Assembly: GCA_021811005.1 (NCBI GenBank) | Contig: JAJZPY010000088.1 | Coordinates: 1-8,438 of the forward strand | From: Pseudomonadota bacterium | GTDB lineage: Bacteria > Pseudomonadota > Gammaproteobacteria > Burkholderiales > Ferrovaceae | DNA: 8,438 bases | Direction of reading: 5' to 3' | Shown here: positions 1 to 6,385 of the stretch, in pieces | Layout of the letters: every line of letters starts with the position of its first letter | How positions within the stretch are numbered: position 1 is the first letter of the stretch | Notes under the pieces: generated by a model | Database searches by the model: none | The model's input: the letters and a program-made list of their open reading frames with translations, nothing else | What the model was told of the DNA's origin: nothing | Position numbers and translations under genes: made by a program

Positions 1-415
1 GCCGGTCATGGGCGCCCTGTCCGATCGCGTGGGGCGCTGGCCGCTGCTGGCCCTGTTCACCGCGCTGCCCATCCTGACGGCACATCCGGTGTTGTCCTGG
101 TTGGTGCAAGCGCCCAGTTTCGAACGCATGCTGGCGGCCGAACTCTGGCTGTCGTTCCTGTATGCAAGCTACAACGGCGCATCGCTGGTGGCGCTCACGG
201 AAGTGATGCCGGCCCAGGTGCGCACCGTGGGTTTTTCCCTGGCCTACAGCCTGGCCACCGCCGTGTTCGGCGGGTTCACTCCCATGGTCTGCACCTGGCT
301 CATCAATACCACGGGGGACAAGGCCGCTCCCGGCTACTGGATGGGGTTTGCCGCCTGCTGCGGATTGCTGGCTACGGCGCTGCTGTACCGGGGCTACGTG
401 AAAGCGCGGGAGTAG
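1..415 (+). CDS. MFS tricarboxylate:proton symporter, C-terminal part (TcuC/CitA-like)
   Basis: This is the 3' end of an inner-membrane major facilitator transporter, open at the left edge; the visible frame begins at base 2. The fragment opens with the MFS loop motif GALSDRVGRWP. Four hydrophobic segments follow: about PLLALFTALPIL, LWLSFLYASYNGASLVAL, GFSLAYSLATAVFGG and MGFAACCGLLATALL. Four helices after the motif make it the loop 8-9 copy, so roughly the last third of the protein is present. The stretch YNGASLVALTEVMPAQVRTVGFSLAYSLATA closely matches what I recall of citrate and tricarballylate proton symporters (CitA, TcuC) of the metabolite:H+ symporter family. From family knowledge it would import a tricarboxylate or similar organic acid with protons. 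The exact substrate is inference, since the N-terminal half is unseen. It ends GAG TAG, three bases from the stop of the convergent pirin gene. Confidence 0.9.
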   Translation, partial: PVMGALSDRVGRWPLLALFTALPILTAHPVLSWLVQAPSFERMLAAELWLSFLYASYNGASLVALTEVMPAQVRTVGFSLAYSLATAVFGGFTPMVCTWLINTTGDKAAPGYWMGFAACCGLLATALLYRGYVKARE

Positions 416-430
416 CGCCTACTCCGGTGC
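404..430. terminator. Hairpin spanning both convergent stop codons; possible bidirectional terminator
   Basis: The sequence reads GGAGTAG (409-415), loop CGC, CTACTCC (419-425), a perfect 7-bp stem with a 3-base loop. After a G-G mismatch (408/426) the stem continues with C407-G427, G406-U428, C405-G429 and G404-C430 in plus-strand RNA. The TAG stop of the transporter lies in one arm and the TAG stop of pirin in the other, because both genes end in GGAGTAG. No T-tract follows on either strand, so this is not a classical intrinsic terminator. It could still be a pause or 3'-end stabilising structure serving both transcripts. Confidence 0.4.
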
Positions 431-1285
431 GGCCGCGAAACGGCCTGCACGAAAATCGTGAATGGCCTGATGGATCTCCGCCTGGGTATTCATCACAAAA
501 GGTCCGTACTGCACGATGGGTTCGCCCAGCGGGCGCCCGGCAATGAGCAGAACCCGCGCAGGCGTCACGGCCTGCAGCGACACGCCATCGGTGCCGGCCC
601 CATTGTCCAGGATCGCCATGCGCTGTTGCGGGACTTCCTTTCCGCCCACCGCGAGGGTGCCGCGGTACACGTACAGAAAAGCGTTATGTCCGGCGGGCAG
701 TGCCTGCTCGAAACGCGCCCCTGAAGGCAGGAGCAGGTCGAGGTAAAGCGGCTCGGTGGCCTCGCGCTGCATGGCACCGGCCACGCCGTGGCTTTGGCCG
801 GCGATGACGCGTACCGTGACGCCTTCGGCCGTGGTGAACTGCGGAATGTCGGCGCTCTGGAAATCGCGGTACCAGGCCGGTTTCATCTTGTCCTTCGCGC
901 CCAGGTTGAGCCACAGCTGGAACCCTTCCATGCGGCCTTCCTGCTGTTCCGGCAGTTCCGAATGAATCACGCCGCGTCCGGCCGTCATCCACTGCACCCC
1001 GCCGTTTTCCAGCAGGCCTTCGTGGCCTGCACTGTCGCGGTGGCGCATGCGCCCGGCAATCATGTAGGTGATGGTTTCAAAGCCGCGGTGCGGATGGTCG
1101 GGGAAGCCGGCAATGTAGTCGTCCGGGTTGTCCGTGCCAAAGGCATCGAGCATCAGGTACGGATCGAGCCGGCGCTGCAGGGGCTGGGTCAGGACCCGCG
1201 TGAGTTTCACGCCGGCGCCGTCCGAGGTGGCTTGCCCGGCCACGAGTTGTTCCACGGTGCGGGGGTGCTTCAGGGGGGTATTCAT
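419..1285 (-). CDS. Pirin family protein (metal-binding bicupin)
   Basis: This 288-residue protein has the usual pirin length and two-cupin layout. The N-terminal cupin carries DHPHRGFETITYMI and TAGRGVIHSE. These give the expected metal ligands His64, His66, His108 and Glu110, so the site is intact. The C-terminal cupin spans roughly residues 175-280. Characterised bacterial pirins are cytoplasmic iron proteins; some (YhhW type) open the ring of quercetin, and others modulate metabolic enzymes, so the substrate here is open. The start at 1285 lies 4 bases after the TGA of the GGDEF/EAL gene, with a modest AAGG ribosome site 9 bases upstream (1295-1298). Co-transcription and translational coupling are therefore likely. 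Its 3' end converges on the symporter gene with a 3-base gap. The family call is secure; the biological role is not. Confidence 0.95.
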   Translation of the reverse strand: MNTPLKHPRTVEQLVAGQATSDGAGVKLTRVLTQPLQRRLDPYLMLDAFGTDNPDDYIAGFPDHPHRGFETITYMIAGRMRHRDSAGHEGLLENGGVQWMTAGRGVIHSELPEQQEGRMEGFQLWLNLGAKDKMKPAWYRDFQSADIPQFTTAEGVTVRVIAGQSHGVAGAMQREATEPLYLDLLLPSGARFEQALPAGHNAFLYVYRGTLAVGGKEVPQQRMAILDNGAGTDGVSLQAVTPARVLLIAGRPLGEPIVQYGPFVMNTQAEIHQAIHDFRAGRFAAAPE

Positions 1286-1289
1286 AGGG

Positions 1290-4034
1290 TCAGACCTTGG
1301 CCAAGTCGAAATGTGTCGAGGCAGGAAACCGCGATTCGAACGCTTCGGCTGTTAGGGGTTTTGAGAAATAGTATCCCTGGGCATAGTCACATCCCGATGC
1401 CCTGAGGAATGCCAGTTGTTCTTCTGTTTCCACTCCTTCGGCGATGACGGCAAGTCCCAGCTTATGAGCCATCATGATCATGGCTTCGCACAGCGCCTGG
1501 CTGCTGACGTCGGCACCGAGATTGTGCACGAAAGACTGGTCGATCTTGATGAAATCAATGTCGAACTTTTTCAGGTAAGACAGCGAAGAATAACCGGTGC
1601 CGAAATCATCCAGGGCCACCTTGATGCCCTGGTCTCGGAAAACGAGGAGCTGTTCAATGCCCGCATCGTTGCTGTCCATCAGAAGCCCTTCCGTGATTTC
1701 AATGACAATGCTGCTGCCGGGCAGGCCGAGTGATTCGAGATGGCTGAGCCAGCCGGCGCTATGGTTCGAGTTGTTTTTGAACTGAACAGGCGACATGTTC
1801 ACGCTCAGCTGAAAATCCGGATGGATGGACTTGCGCCAATGCTGTGTTTGTTCGGCCGCCTGGCGGAACACAAAGTCGCCAATGTCCACGATGATCCCCG
1901 TATGTTCAGCTACAGGAATGAACTCTCCGGGGCTGACCAAACCCTGCCCTGGAACGAACCAGCGGGCCAGGCTTTCAGCTTTGCGCACGACACCTGTTTT
2001 GAGATCCACGATGGGCTGGTAGGCCAGCGAAAACTGCCGGGATTCAAGCGCGGTCCTGAGGTCGATCGCCATGCGCATGCGGCTTTGGGAAAGCGCCTGC
2101 ATGGACGGGGTGAAATAGCTGTAGCGGTTGCGCCCCGTGTTCTTGGCAGCGTACATGGCCTGGTCGGCATTTTTGAGCAGCCTGTCCGTGTCGGTGGCAT
2201 CGGAAGGATAGAAAGTGACGCCAATGCTTGCGGACACATAGGCCAGATCCTCGCCCAGCTGGAAAGGGGCAGCCAACCGCGAGAGGACCTCCTGACAGAG
2301 GTAGTCAACCCGGTCGAGGTCGCCCAGCTCGCCCAGAATGATCGTGAATTCGTCTCCGCCAAACCGGGCCACCGTGTCCGTTTCGCGAACGCAATCCACC
2401 AGTCGCCGGGCTGCTTCCGTAAGCAGGATGTCCCCTTTGGCATGGCCCAGGTTGTCATTGACATCCTTGAAGTGGTCGATATCGAGAAACAGCAGGGCCA
2501 GCGGTTGTTCAGAACGATGCGATTTCTTGATCTGCTGCTCCAGTCGGTCGTAGAACATGCGACGGTTGGGGAGATCCGTCAGCGTATCGAAATTGGCCTG
2601 ACGCCAGATCAGTTCTTCGAATTCCTTTTGCTGGGAAATATCTGTGAACAGGGCGATGCGATGAAGTAGGCGGCCCTCTTCGGCAAACACCGAATTGATG
2701 GAAAGCCATTTGGGATATATTTCCCCGCCCTTGCGGCGGTCCCATATCTCGCCTTGCCAGGAGCCGGTTTCATTGATGGATTTCCACATGGCGCGGTAGA
2801 AGACCTCATCATGGTGTCCGGATTTCAGCAGGCTGGGGCTTTGTCCAACCGCTTCTGCGGGCGTGAACCCCGTGATTTTTGTGAAGGCGGGGTTGACCGC
2901 CATGATGCGGTTGTCGGCATCCGTGATCATCATGCCTTCCCCGCTATTCTGGTAAACCGAGGCGGCCAGACGCAGGGAATCTTCCGCCGATTTTTGCCGA
3001 ACCATGCGGTCGAAATTGTCCAGGGAGAAGCTCACGTCCTTGCTCATTTCCTCCAGCAGGGCAATGGCTTCCGCGTCGAAAGCGTTGATGCTGGAATGAA
3101 ACACGTTCAGTACGGCGTAGGGCTGTCCTCCCCTGGCAATGGGAAAAGCAGCCTCCGAATTCCAGTCCGGTTGGCGCGACGGCCTTTTCCACGGCGACAG
3201 GCTGGTGTCCGCCTGGTAGTCATTGATGATCACGATGCGGTTTTCCCTGAAAGCCGTGCCGGCCGGGCCGTGGCCTTCCGGAACGTCTGCGCTTGAAGCA
3301 GCGCGGACGTTGTCGAGGTAGCCCTGCTTATCCCCATACCTGGCCACCGGACTGAACAGGTGATTCTGTTCGTGGGGAATTCCGACCCAGGCCATGCTCA
3401 TGCCCCCGAACTCCACGGAACAACGGCAGACCAGTGGAAAGAGCTGGGATTCTTGCTCCATTCGCACGATGGCCTGGTTGATTTCGCTCAGGGCGCTGTA
3501 GAGTCTGGTCAGGCGGCGGGCTTTCTCGGTCTGCCGTTGGCGCTGCATGGACAGGTACAACAGGAAGCAAAGCAGGCAGGAAAATGCCACGAAAATGGCG
3601 GCCCATTGCTGCAGGAAGCTTTTGTGACGGTCATAGACCTTCTGCAGGGTGATGCGGACCTGCTGGGTGGCCTGCCCCTGATAGGAATACCGGATGGATT
3701 TTTGGAAGGCAATGATGTGGCCGTTGACGGAGGGGCGTGCAAAACGGGCCAAAGTGAAGCCATTGCTGGCGGTCAGCGACAGCTCCTGGATGTTGGGATT
3801 GGCTTTTCCCCACTGGGTGAACAGATTGTCGATGTTCTGGTAATGGCCCAGGTTGAGTTCATTGGCCACGATGTAACTGATGAGTTCCACTTGCTGGTCT
3901 GCGGCAGCGCGTGCGGCGGCCACATCGTCGGAGAATCGTTTTTGCAACGCCATGCCGGCCAGCAGACCCAGCGCCATCAGGAAAGCGGCCAGCAGAGCCC
4001 AAGGCAGCAACTGTCGGGAAAATAGGCGCGTCAT
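1290..4034 (-). CDS. Membrane GAF-PAS-GGDEF-EAL cyclic-di-GMP synthase/phosphodiesterase
   Basis: This 914-residue inner-membrane protein should make and/or degrade cyclic di-GMP. Domain order: helix 1 (about 11-29), a periplasmic segment of about 110 residues (30-142), helix 2 (about 144-163), a short linker, GAF (about 185-340), PAS with PAC (about 352-470), GGDEF (about 478-640) and EAL (about 655-905). The cyclase site is intact: GGDEF at 559-563, with inhibitory-site R550-E-T-D553 exactly five residues before it. In the EAL domain the signature reads ESL (687-689). The other expected residues are present: Asn746 (SVNMS), Glu779 and Glu782 (EITE), Asp809-Asp810 (DDFGTGYSS), Lys830 (FIKID), Glu866 (AEGVE) and QGYYFSKPL at the end. 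Both activities are plausible. The start, 6 bases after the PhnD-like gene, has no visible Shine-Dalgarno, which suggests coupled translation. The upstream periplasmic binding protein is the likely ligand sensor. Base composition looks lower in GC than the flanking catabolic genes. Confidence 0.95.
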   Translation of the reverse strand: MTRLFSRQLLPWALLAAFLMALGLLAGMALQKRFSDDVAAARAAADQQVELISYIVANELNLGHYQNIDNLFTQWGKANPNIQELSLTASNGFTLARFARPSVNGHIIAFQKSIRYSYQGQATQQVRITLQKVYDRHKSFLQQWAAIFVAFSCLLCFLLYLSMQRQRQTEKARRLTRLYSALSEINQAIVRMEQESQLFPLVCRCSVEFGGMSMAWVGIPHEQNHLFSPVARYGDKQGYLDNVRAASSADVPEGHGPAGTAFRENRIVIINDYQADTSLSPWKRPSRQPDWNSEAAFPIARGGQPYAVLNVFHSSINAFDAEAIALLEEMSKDVSFSLDNFDRMVRQKSAEDSLRLAASVYQNSGEGMMITDADNRIMAVNPAFTKITGFTPAEAVGQSPSLLKSGHHDEVFYRAMWKSINETGSWQGEIWDRRKGGEIYPKWLSINSVFAEEGRLLHRIALFTDISQQKEFEELIWRQANFDTLTDLPNRRMFYDRLEQQIKKSHRSEQPLALLFLDIDHFKDVNDNLGHAKGDILLTEAARRLVDCVRETDTVARFGGDEFTIILGELGDLDRVDYLCQEVLSRLAAPFQLGEDLAYVSASIGVTFYPSDATDTDRLLKNADQAMYAAKNTGRNRYSYFTPSMQALSQSRMRMAIDLRTALESRQFSLAYQPIVDLKTGVVRKAESLARWFVPGQGLVSPGEFIPVAEHTGIIVDIGDFVFRQAAEQTQHWRKSIHPDFQLSVNMSPVQFKNNSNHSAGWLSHLESLGLPGSSIVIEITEGLLMDSNDAGIEQLLVFRDQGIKVALDDFGTGYSSLSYLKKFDIDFIKIDQSFVHNLGADVSSQALCEAMIMMAHKLGLAVIAEGVETEEQLAFLRASGCDYAQGYYFSKPLTAEAFESRFPASTHFDLAKV

Positions 4035-4040
4035 GAGAGG

Positions 4041-4901
4041 TCAGCGCCGGAGTGAAAGCTTTTCTTGCATCAGGATGCGACGTAAATTGGCATAGTCATT
4101 GTATTCGGCGGGCACCAGCGCGCTCATTCCCGGATGAATGGCTGCCATGATGGGCCTGCCTTCGGGAATGTCGTTGAGCGCCAGCAGCGCCGCTTGCAAG
4201 GTTTGTATGAGGGGCTGGGGGAGGGTGCTGCGCGTCACGAACACGTGGTCGTGCACCCGGGGAAGCTCAGCCAGGGCACGCAGCCCCTTTGGGGCAAATT
4301 TCTGGAAAACCTCGCTTTTGACGGCCCCTGCATCGCAGTCGCCAGACAGCACGGCCAGGGCGACGTCGTCATGGCTTTCCAGATTCCGGAAGCGCCCCAG
4401 TTGTGAAGGCGTGATGCCGTCCTGGGCCAGCGCCCAGCGCGGCAGGATGGTGCTCATGGTTGAATCGGGGTCTCCGAACGTGAAGCATTTGCCCCTGAGA
4501 TCCTGCAGGGAGCGCAGTGGGCTGTCCGTGCGGACAATAATCTCGCCTTTCAAAAACGGATTGCCGTTGACCACCTGGCGGGCCAGCAGCGGTTTCTTGC
4601 CATATTTCGCCACGGTCTGCACGTAGGAAACCGGGCCCATGTAAGCCAAGTCCACGCTGTCGCTGCCCACGGCCTCGATATGTTCGGCATAGCTGCGGCC
4701 GACCCGGATTTCCACAGGGCGCCCGATGGCGCGCGTCAGATAATTTGCAAGCGGGGTGAAATGCTCGAGGATTTCCTCTCGTGGCAGGTAGGGGTGCACG
4801 GCAAGGACGAGCGGTTTTTCTTCAGAGGGATCCGCTGCGTGGGCGGCAATCAGGGCACCGGCTGCAAGCAGCAGCCCCAGGATGAACGTGCAGCAACGCA
4901 T
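4041..4901 (-). CDS. PhnD-like periplasmic phosphate/phosphite/phosphonate-binding protein, probable sensor partner
   Basis: This 286-residue protein has a clear Sec signal peptide: MRCC, a hydrophobic core, and AHA-AD, with cleavage likely after Ala22. The mature part looks like a two-lobed type 2 periplasmic binding protein of the PhnD family. Typical features are AVHPYLPREEILEHFTPLA near the start, the DLAYMGPVSYV segment (about residues 83-93) and LRGKCFTFGDPDSTMS (about 133-149). Family members bind oxyanions such as phosphonate or phosphite and normally feed an ABC importer. No permease or ATPase gene is nearby; the next gene is a membrane cyclic-di-GMP enzyme. By analogy with NspS-MbaA of Vibrio cholerae it probably binds a ligand and signals through that enzyme (inference). 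The ATG at 4901 is preceded by a strong purine-rich site, GAGGGGG, 4 bases upstream. It ends CGC TGA, in the same frame as the following gene. The ligand is unknown. Confidence 0.9.
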   Translation of the reverse strand: MRCCTFILGLLLAAGALIAAHAADPSEEKPLVLAVHPYLPREEILEHFTPLANYLTRAIGRPVEIRVGRSYAEHIEAVGSDSVDLAYMGPVSYVQTVAKYGKKPLLARQVVNGNPFLKGEIIVRTDSPLRSLQDLRGKCFTFGDPDSTMSTILPRWALAQDGITPSQLGRFRNLESHDDVALAVLSGDCDAGAVKSEVFQKFAPKGLRALAELPRVHDHVFVTRSTLPQPLIQTLQAALLALNDIPEGRPIMAAIHPGMSALVPAEYNDYANLRRILMQEKLSLRR

Positions 4902-4957
4902 GAGGCCCCCCTCGTTTTGTCTTGATGTTGTCGCCGTGGGACGCAGTCTGGCAATTC

Positions 4958-4992
4958 ATTATAAGGGGGAAAGGGGAAGCCGGGCCTGTCAA
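4958..4992 (-). promoter_or_regulatory. Candidate promoter for the PhnD-like/GGDEF-EAL/pirin operon, with abnormal spacing
   Basis: On the minus strand this 109-base gap holds a perfect TTGACA (4987-4992) and a perfect TATAAT (4958-4963). They are 23 bases apart instead of the usual 16-18, and the spacer is rich in pyrimidines. No other good -35 hexamer lies 16-18 bases from the TATAAT. A start near 4951 would give a leader of about 50 bases before the ATG at 4901. Either the TATAAT works with an activator in place of a standard -35, or the TTGACA match is fortuitous. It is the only promoter-like sequence I see in this gap. Confidence 0.45.
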
Positions 4993-5010
4993 AATCCCGT
5001 GGGATGGGGC

Positions 5011-5949
5011 TCAGGGCGCGGCGTTGATTTCAGCCTGCGTCTTGCGGTAGGTATTGAGGTGCGGGCCACCGAGTGACAGGGCCTTGTGGATGGCGGCCTG
5101 GGCCTGTGCTTTTCGGCCCAGGGCCAGTTCGCTTTGCGCCAGGTTGTTGAAGGCATCACCCGCATCGGGATGGGCATGGGCAGCTTGCTGGAAATAGGTG
5201 GCGGCCAGCTCGGGATCGTGGCGGGCATAGGCGAGGTTGCCCAGACCCAGCAGTGCGCCCAGGTTGTCCGGCCACCGTTCAAGGCTTGCCCGGTAGGCGG
5301 CATGGGCCAGCGCCGGCCGTACCGGCTCGAGGGCCGCCACCTGGCGCAGGTAATCCCGCTGCGAAGCGCTTGCGGGAAGGCGGTCGGGCGGCACGGTCAC
5401 CAACCCCCAGCGTTCTCCGCGAGCCCAGCTGCGGTCGAAATCGGGCCAGGTCATGCGCAAGGCGCGTTCAGGGCCTGATTGCAGGATGACTTCGCCGGCA
5501 GTCCGGTCGTACCCCACCACCACGGCGTAATGCCATTCGGTGGAGACGAGCGGCCCCACCTCCTGCAGCACCAGCACCGGATTGCCGCCAGCCAGCTCCT
5601 CGAACAGGGCGGCCTGGGTGGGCGCGATGCGGTAGGGAATGCGGTCATGGCGGCGGGCGGAGCCGATCAGGTCCAGCTGAAGGGAGCCTTTGAGGGCCGG
5701 CGTGTAGACCTGGGGGGCCAGATCTTGGGGGCTCACCGCCACGCCCGAGTAGGACAAGGTGGTGGCCAGGGCCGCCGGTCCGCACTGGTATTCCTGCTGC
5801 GGGAAAAAGGGTACGCCCGCGAGCCGCACAACTGCAGGCAGGCTGCCCGGCAACGCCGCTTCCTGTGCTTGCGGCCGCAGGGTGGTGCAGCCGGCAAGCA
5901 CCAGCATCAGCAGGGCCGCGAATGCCGGGCGGAGAGACACAGCCCGCAT
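5011..5949 (-). CDS. PA2778-family lipoprotein: C39-like cysteine peptidase with TPR repeats
   Basis: This 312-residue protein is an envelope lipoprotein. The N-terminus has a hydrophobic stretch ending in the lipobox LAGC, with Cys21 as the lipidation site. Residues about 45-185 form a papain-like C39-type domain: QCGPAAL gives nucleophile Cys56, and WHYAVVVGYD gives His140. Where many C39 peptidases have an Asp (NDP-like), this protein reads LQSG (156-159), as I recall for the PA2778 family, so the triad is non-standard. Residues about 200-300 are TPR-like helical repeats (for example ALLGLGNLAYA and AFNNLAQSELALGRKAQA), suited to protein binding. It follows the PA2779-family gene by 5 bases with no evident Shine-Dalgarno, so coupled translation is likely. 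The two families are commonly found side by side. Substrate and pathway are unknown; proteolysis has not been shown by anything seen here. Confidence 0.9.
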   Translation of the reverse strand: MRAVSLRPAFAALLMLVLAGCTTLRPQAQEAALPGSLPAVVRLAGVPFFPQQEYQCGPAALATTLSYSGVAVSPQDLAPQVYTPALKGSLQLDLIGSARRHDRIPYRIAPTQAALFEELAGGNPVLVLQEVGPLVSTEWHYAVVVGYDRTAGEVILQSGPERALRMTWPDFDRSWARGERWGLVTVPPDRLPASASQRDYLRQVAALEPVRPALAHAAYRASLERWPDNLGALLGLGNLAYARHDPELAATYFQQAAHAHPDAGDAFNNLAQSELALGRKAQAQAAIHKALSLGGPHLNTYRKTQAEINAAP

Positions 5950-5954
5950 GGATT

Positions 5955-6320
5955 TCAGAGAATCAGGACGAGCAGGATCGCGCCCAGCATCAGGATGATG
6001 ATGTCGTTGGTGCTGAGGCTGGAGAAATTTCCGCCAGCCGGCATGGCGTTGATTTTTTCGGCCAGCGCCCGCGCTTCGTCATCGTTGAGCAGGGCAATGC
6101 GCTGTGCCGTCACCACGGCGCTCAATCCCATGTCTTGCAGTTTTTTCTGCACGTCTTCACGGGTGATGAAGCGGTCGATGGTGGACTTGTCCTGGCTGTC
6201 GGATGCTTGCACGGCCTGCTGCGTCCCGATCATTTCCCCGTGCGCGAGGGTGGTGGCGGCAAGCATTCCCATGCACAGCAGGGCCATTAGCGTGTTGGCG
6301 ATAAAGTTATTGTTTTTCAT
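5955..6320 (-). CDS. PA2779-family small membrane protein
   Basis: This 121-residue protein has a hydrophobic N-terminus (about residues 6-26; signal peptide or anchor, possible cleavage after TLA at 24-26). A polar helical middle follows (about 40-92), including REDVQKKLQDMGLS and LLNDDEARALAEKINAMPAGG. It ends in a C-terminal transmembrane helix (about 105-121, NDIIILMLGAILLVLIL) at the very end. This matches the PA2779 family, whose function is not established to my knowledge. I chose the ATG at 6320 because GAGGAG lies 7 bases upstream. A longer frame from 6356 would start inside the palindrome and promoter region and has no ribosome site. The PA2778-family lipoprotein starts 5 bases after its stop. 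The pair probably acts together at the inner membrane and periplasm (inference). Confidence 0.88.
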   Translation of the reverse strand: MKNNNFIANTLMALLCMGMLAATTLAHGEMIGTQQAVQASDSQDKSTIDRFITREDVQKKLQDMGLSAVVTAQRIALLNDDEARALAEKINAMPAGGNFSSLSTNDIIILMLGAILLVLIL

Positions 6321-6336
6321 CAGGATGCTCCTCAGT

Positions 6337-6359
6337 AATATGGGAAAACATCCCATATT
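6337..6359. promoter_or_regulatory. Perfect inverted repeat, likely operator for the PA2779/PA2778 unit
   Basis: The arms AATATGGGA (6337-6345) and TCCCATATT (6351-6359) are perfect 9-base complements around a 5-base centre. The site overlaps the candidate -10 hexamer (6357-6362) and covers the predicted start point, a classic repressor position. As an RNA hairpin it is AT-rich and not followed by a T-run on the minus strand, so it is a poor terminator for the upstream hydratase gene. The binding protein is unknown. Confidence 0.55.
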
Positions 6360-6385
6360 TTACGGAGGGTTCAGGAAAAAGACAA
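6357..6385 (-). promoter_or_regulatory. Sigma70-like promoter for the PA2779/PA2778 unit
   Basis: On the minus strand, TTGTCT (6380-6385, 4 of 6 matches to consensus) is followed after exactly 17 bases by TAAAAT (6357-6362, 5 of 6). The predicted start is near 6350, giving a short leader with GAGGAG before the ATG at 6320. The -35 element lies inside the 3' end of the hydratase gene. An inverted repeat overlaps the -10 element. Confidence 0.5.

Noticed and set aside
788..1405. Plus-strand open frame of 205 codons antisense to pirin
   Set aside because: It crosses the pirin start and the end of the GGDEF/EAL gene, shows no domain, and lies opposite intact pirin metal-site motifs.
1740..2669. 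Plus-strand open frame of 309 codons antisense to the GGDEF/EAL gene
   Set aside because: The opposite strand encodes the conserved GGDEF and EAL motifs without interruption. The antisense product shows no recognisable domain and is a shadow of high-GC coding.
4041..4901. Annotation as phosphonate importer component phnD
   Set aside because: Only the binding-protein fold is visible. There is no phnC or phnE in the window and the neighbour is a cyclic-di-GMP enzyme, so the gene symbol would imply a transport role the sequence does not support.
4991..5003. Small inverted repeat followed by TTTT after the lipoprotein gene, as an intrinsic terminator
   Set aside because: On the minus strand it is only ATCCC-AC-GGGAT, which leaves a 4-bp stem once a workable loop is allowed. 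It is too weak to call a terminator.
6321..6356. Longer start for the PA2779-family protein at 6356
   Set aside because: It would begin inside the palindrome with no ribosome site. The ATG at 6320 has GAGGAG 7 bases upstream and begins a normal signal-like N-terminus.
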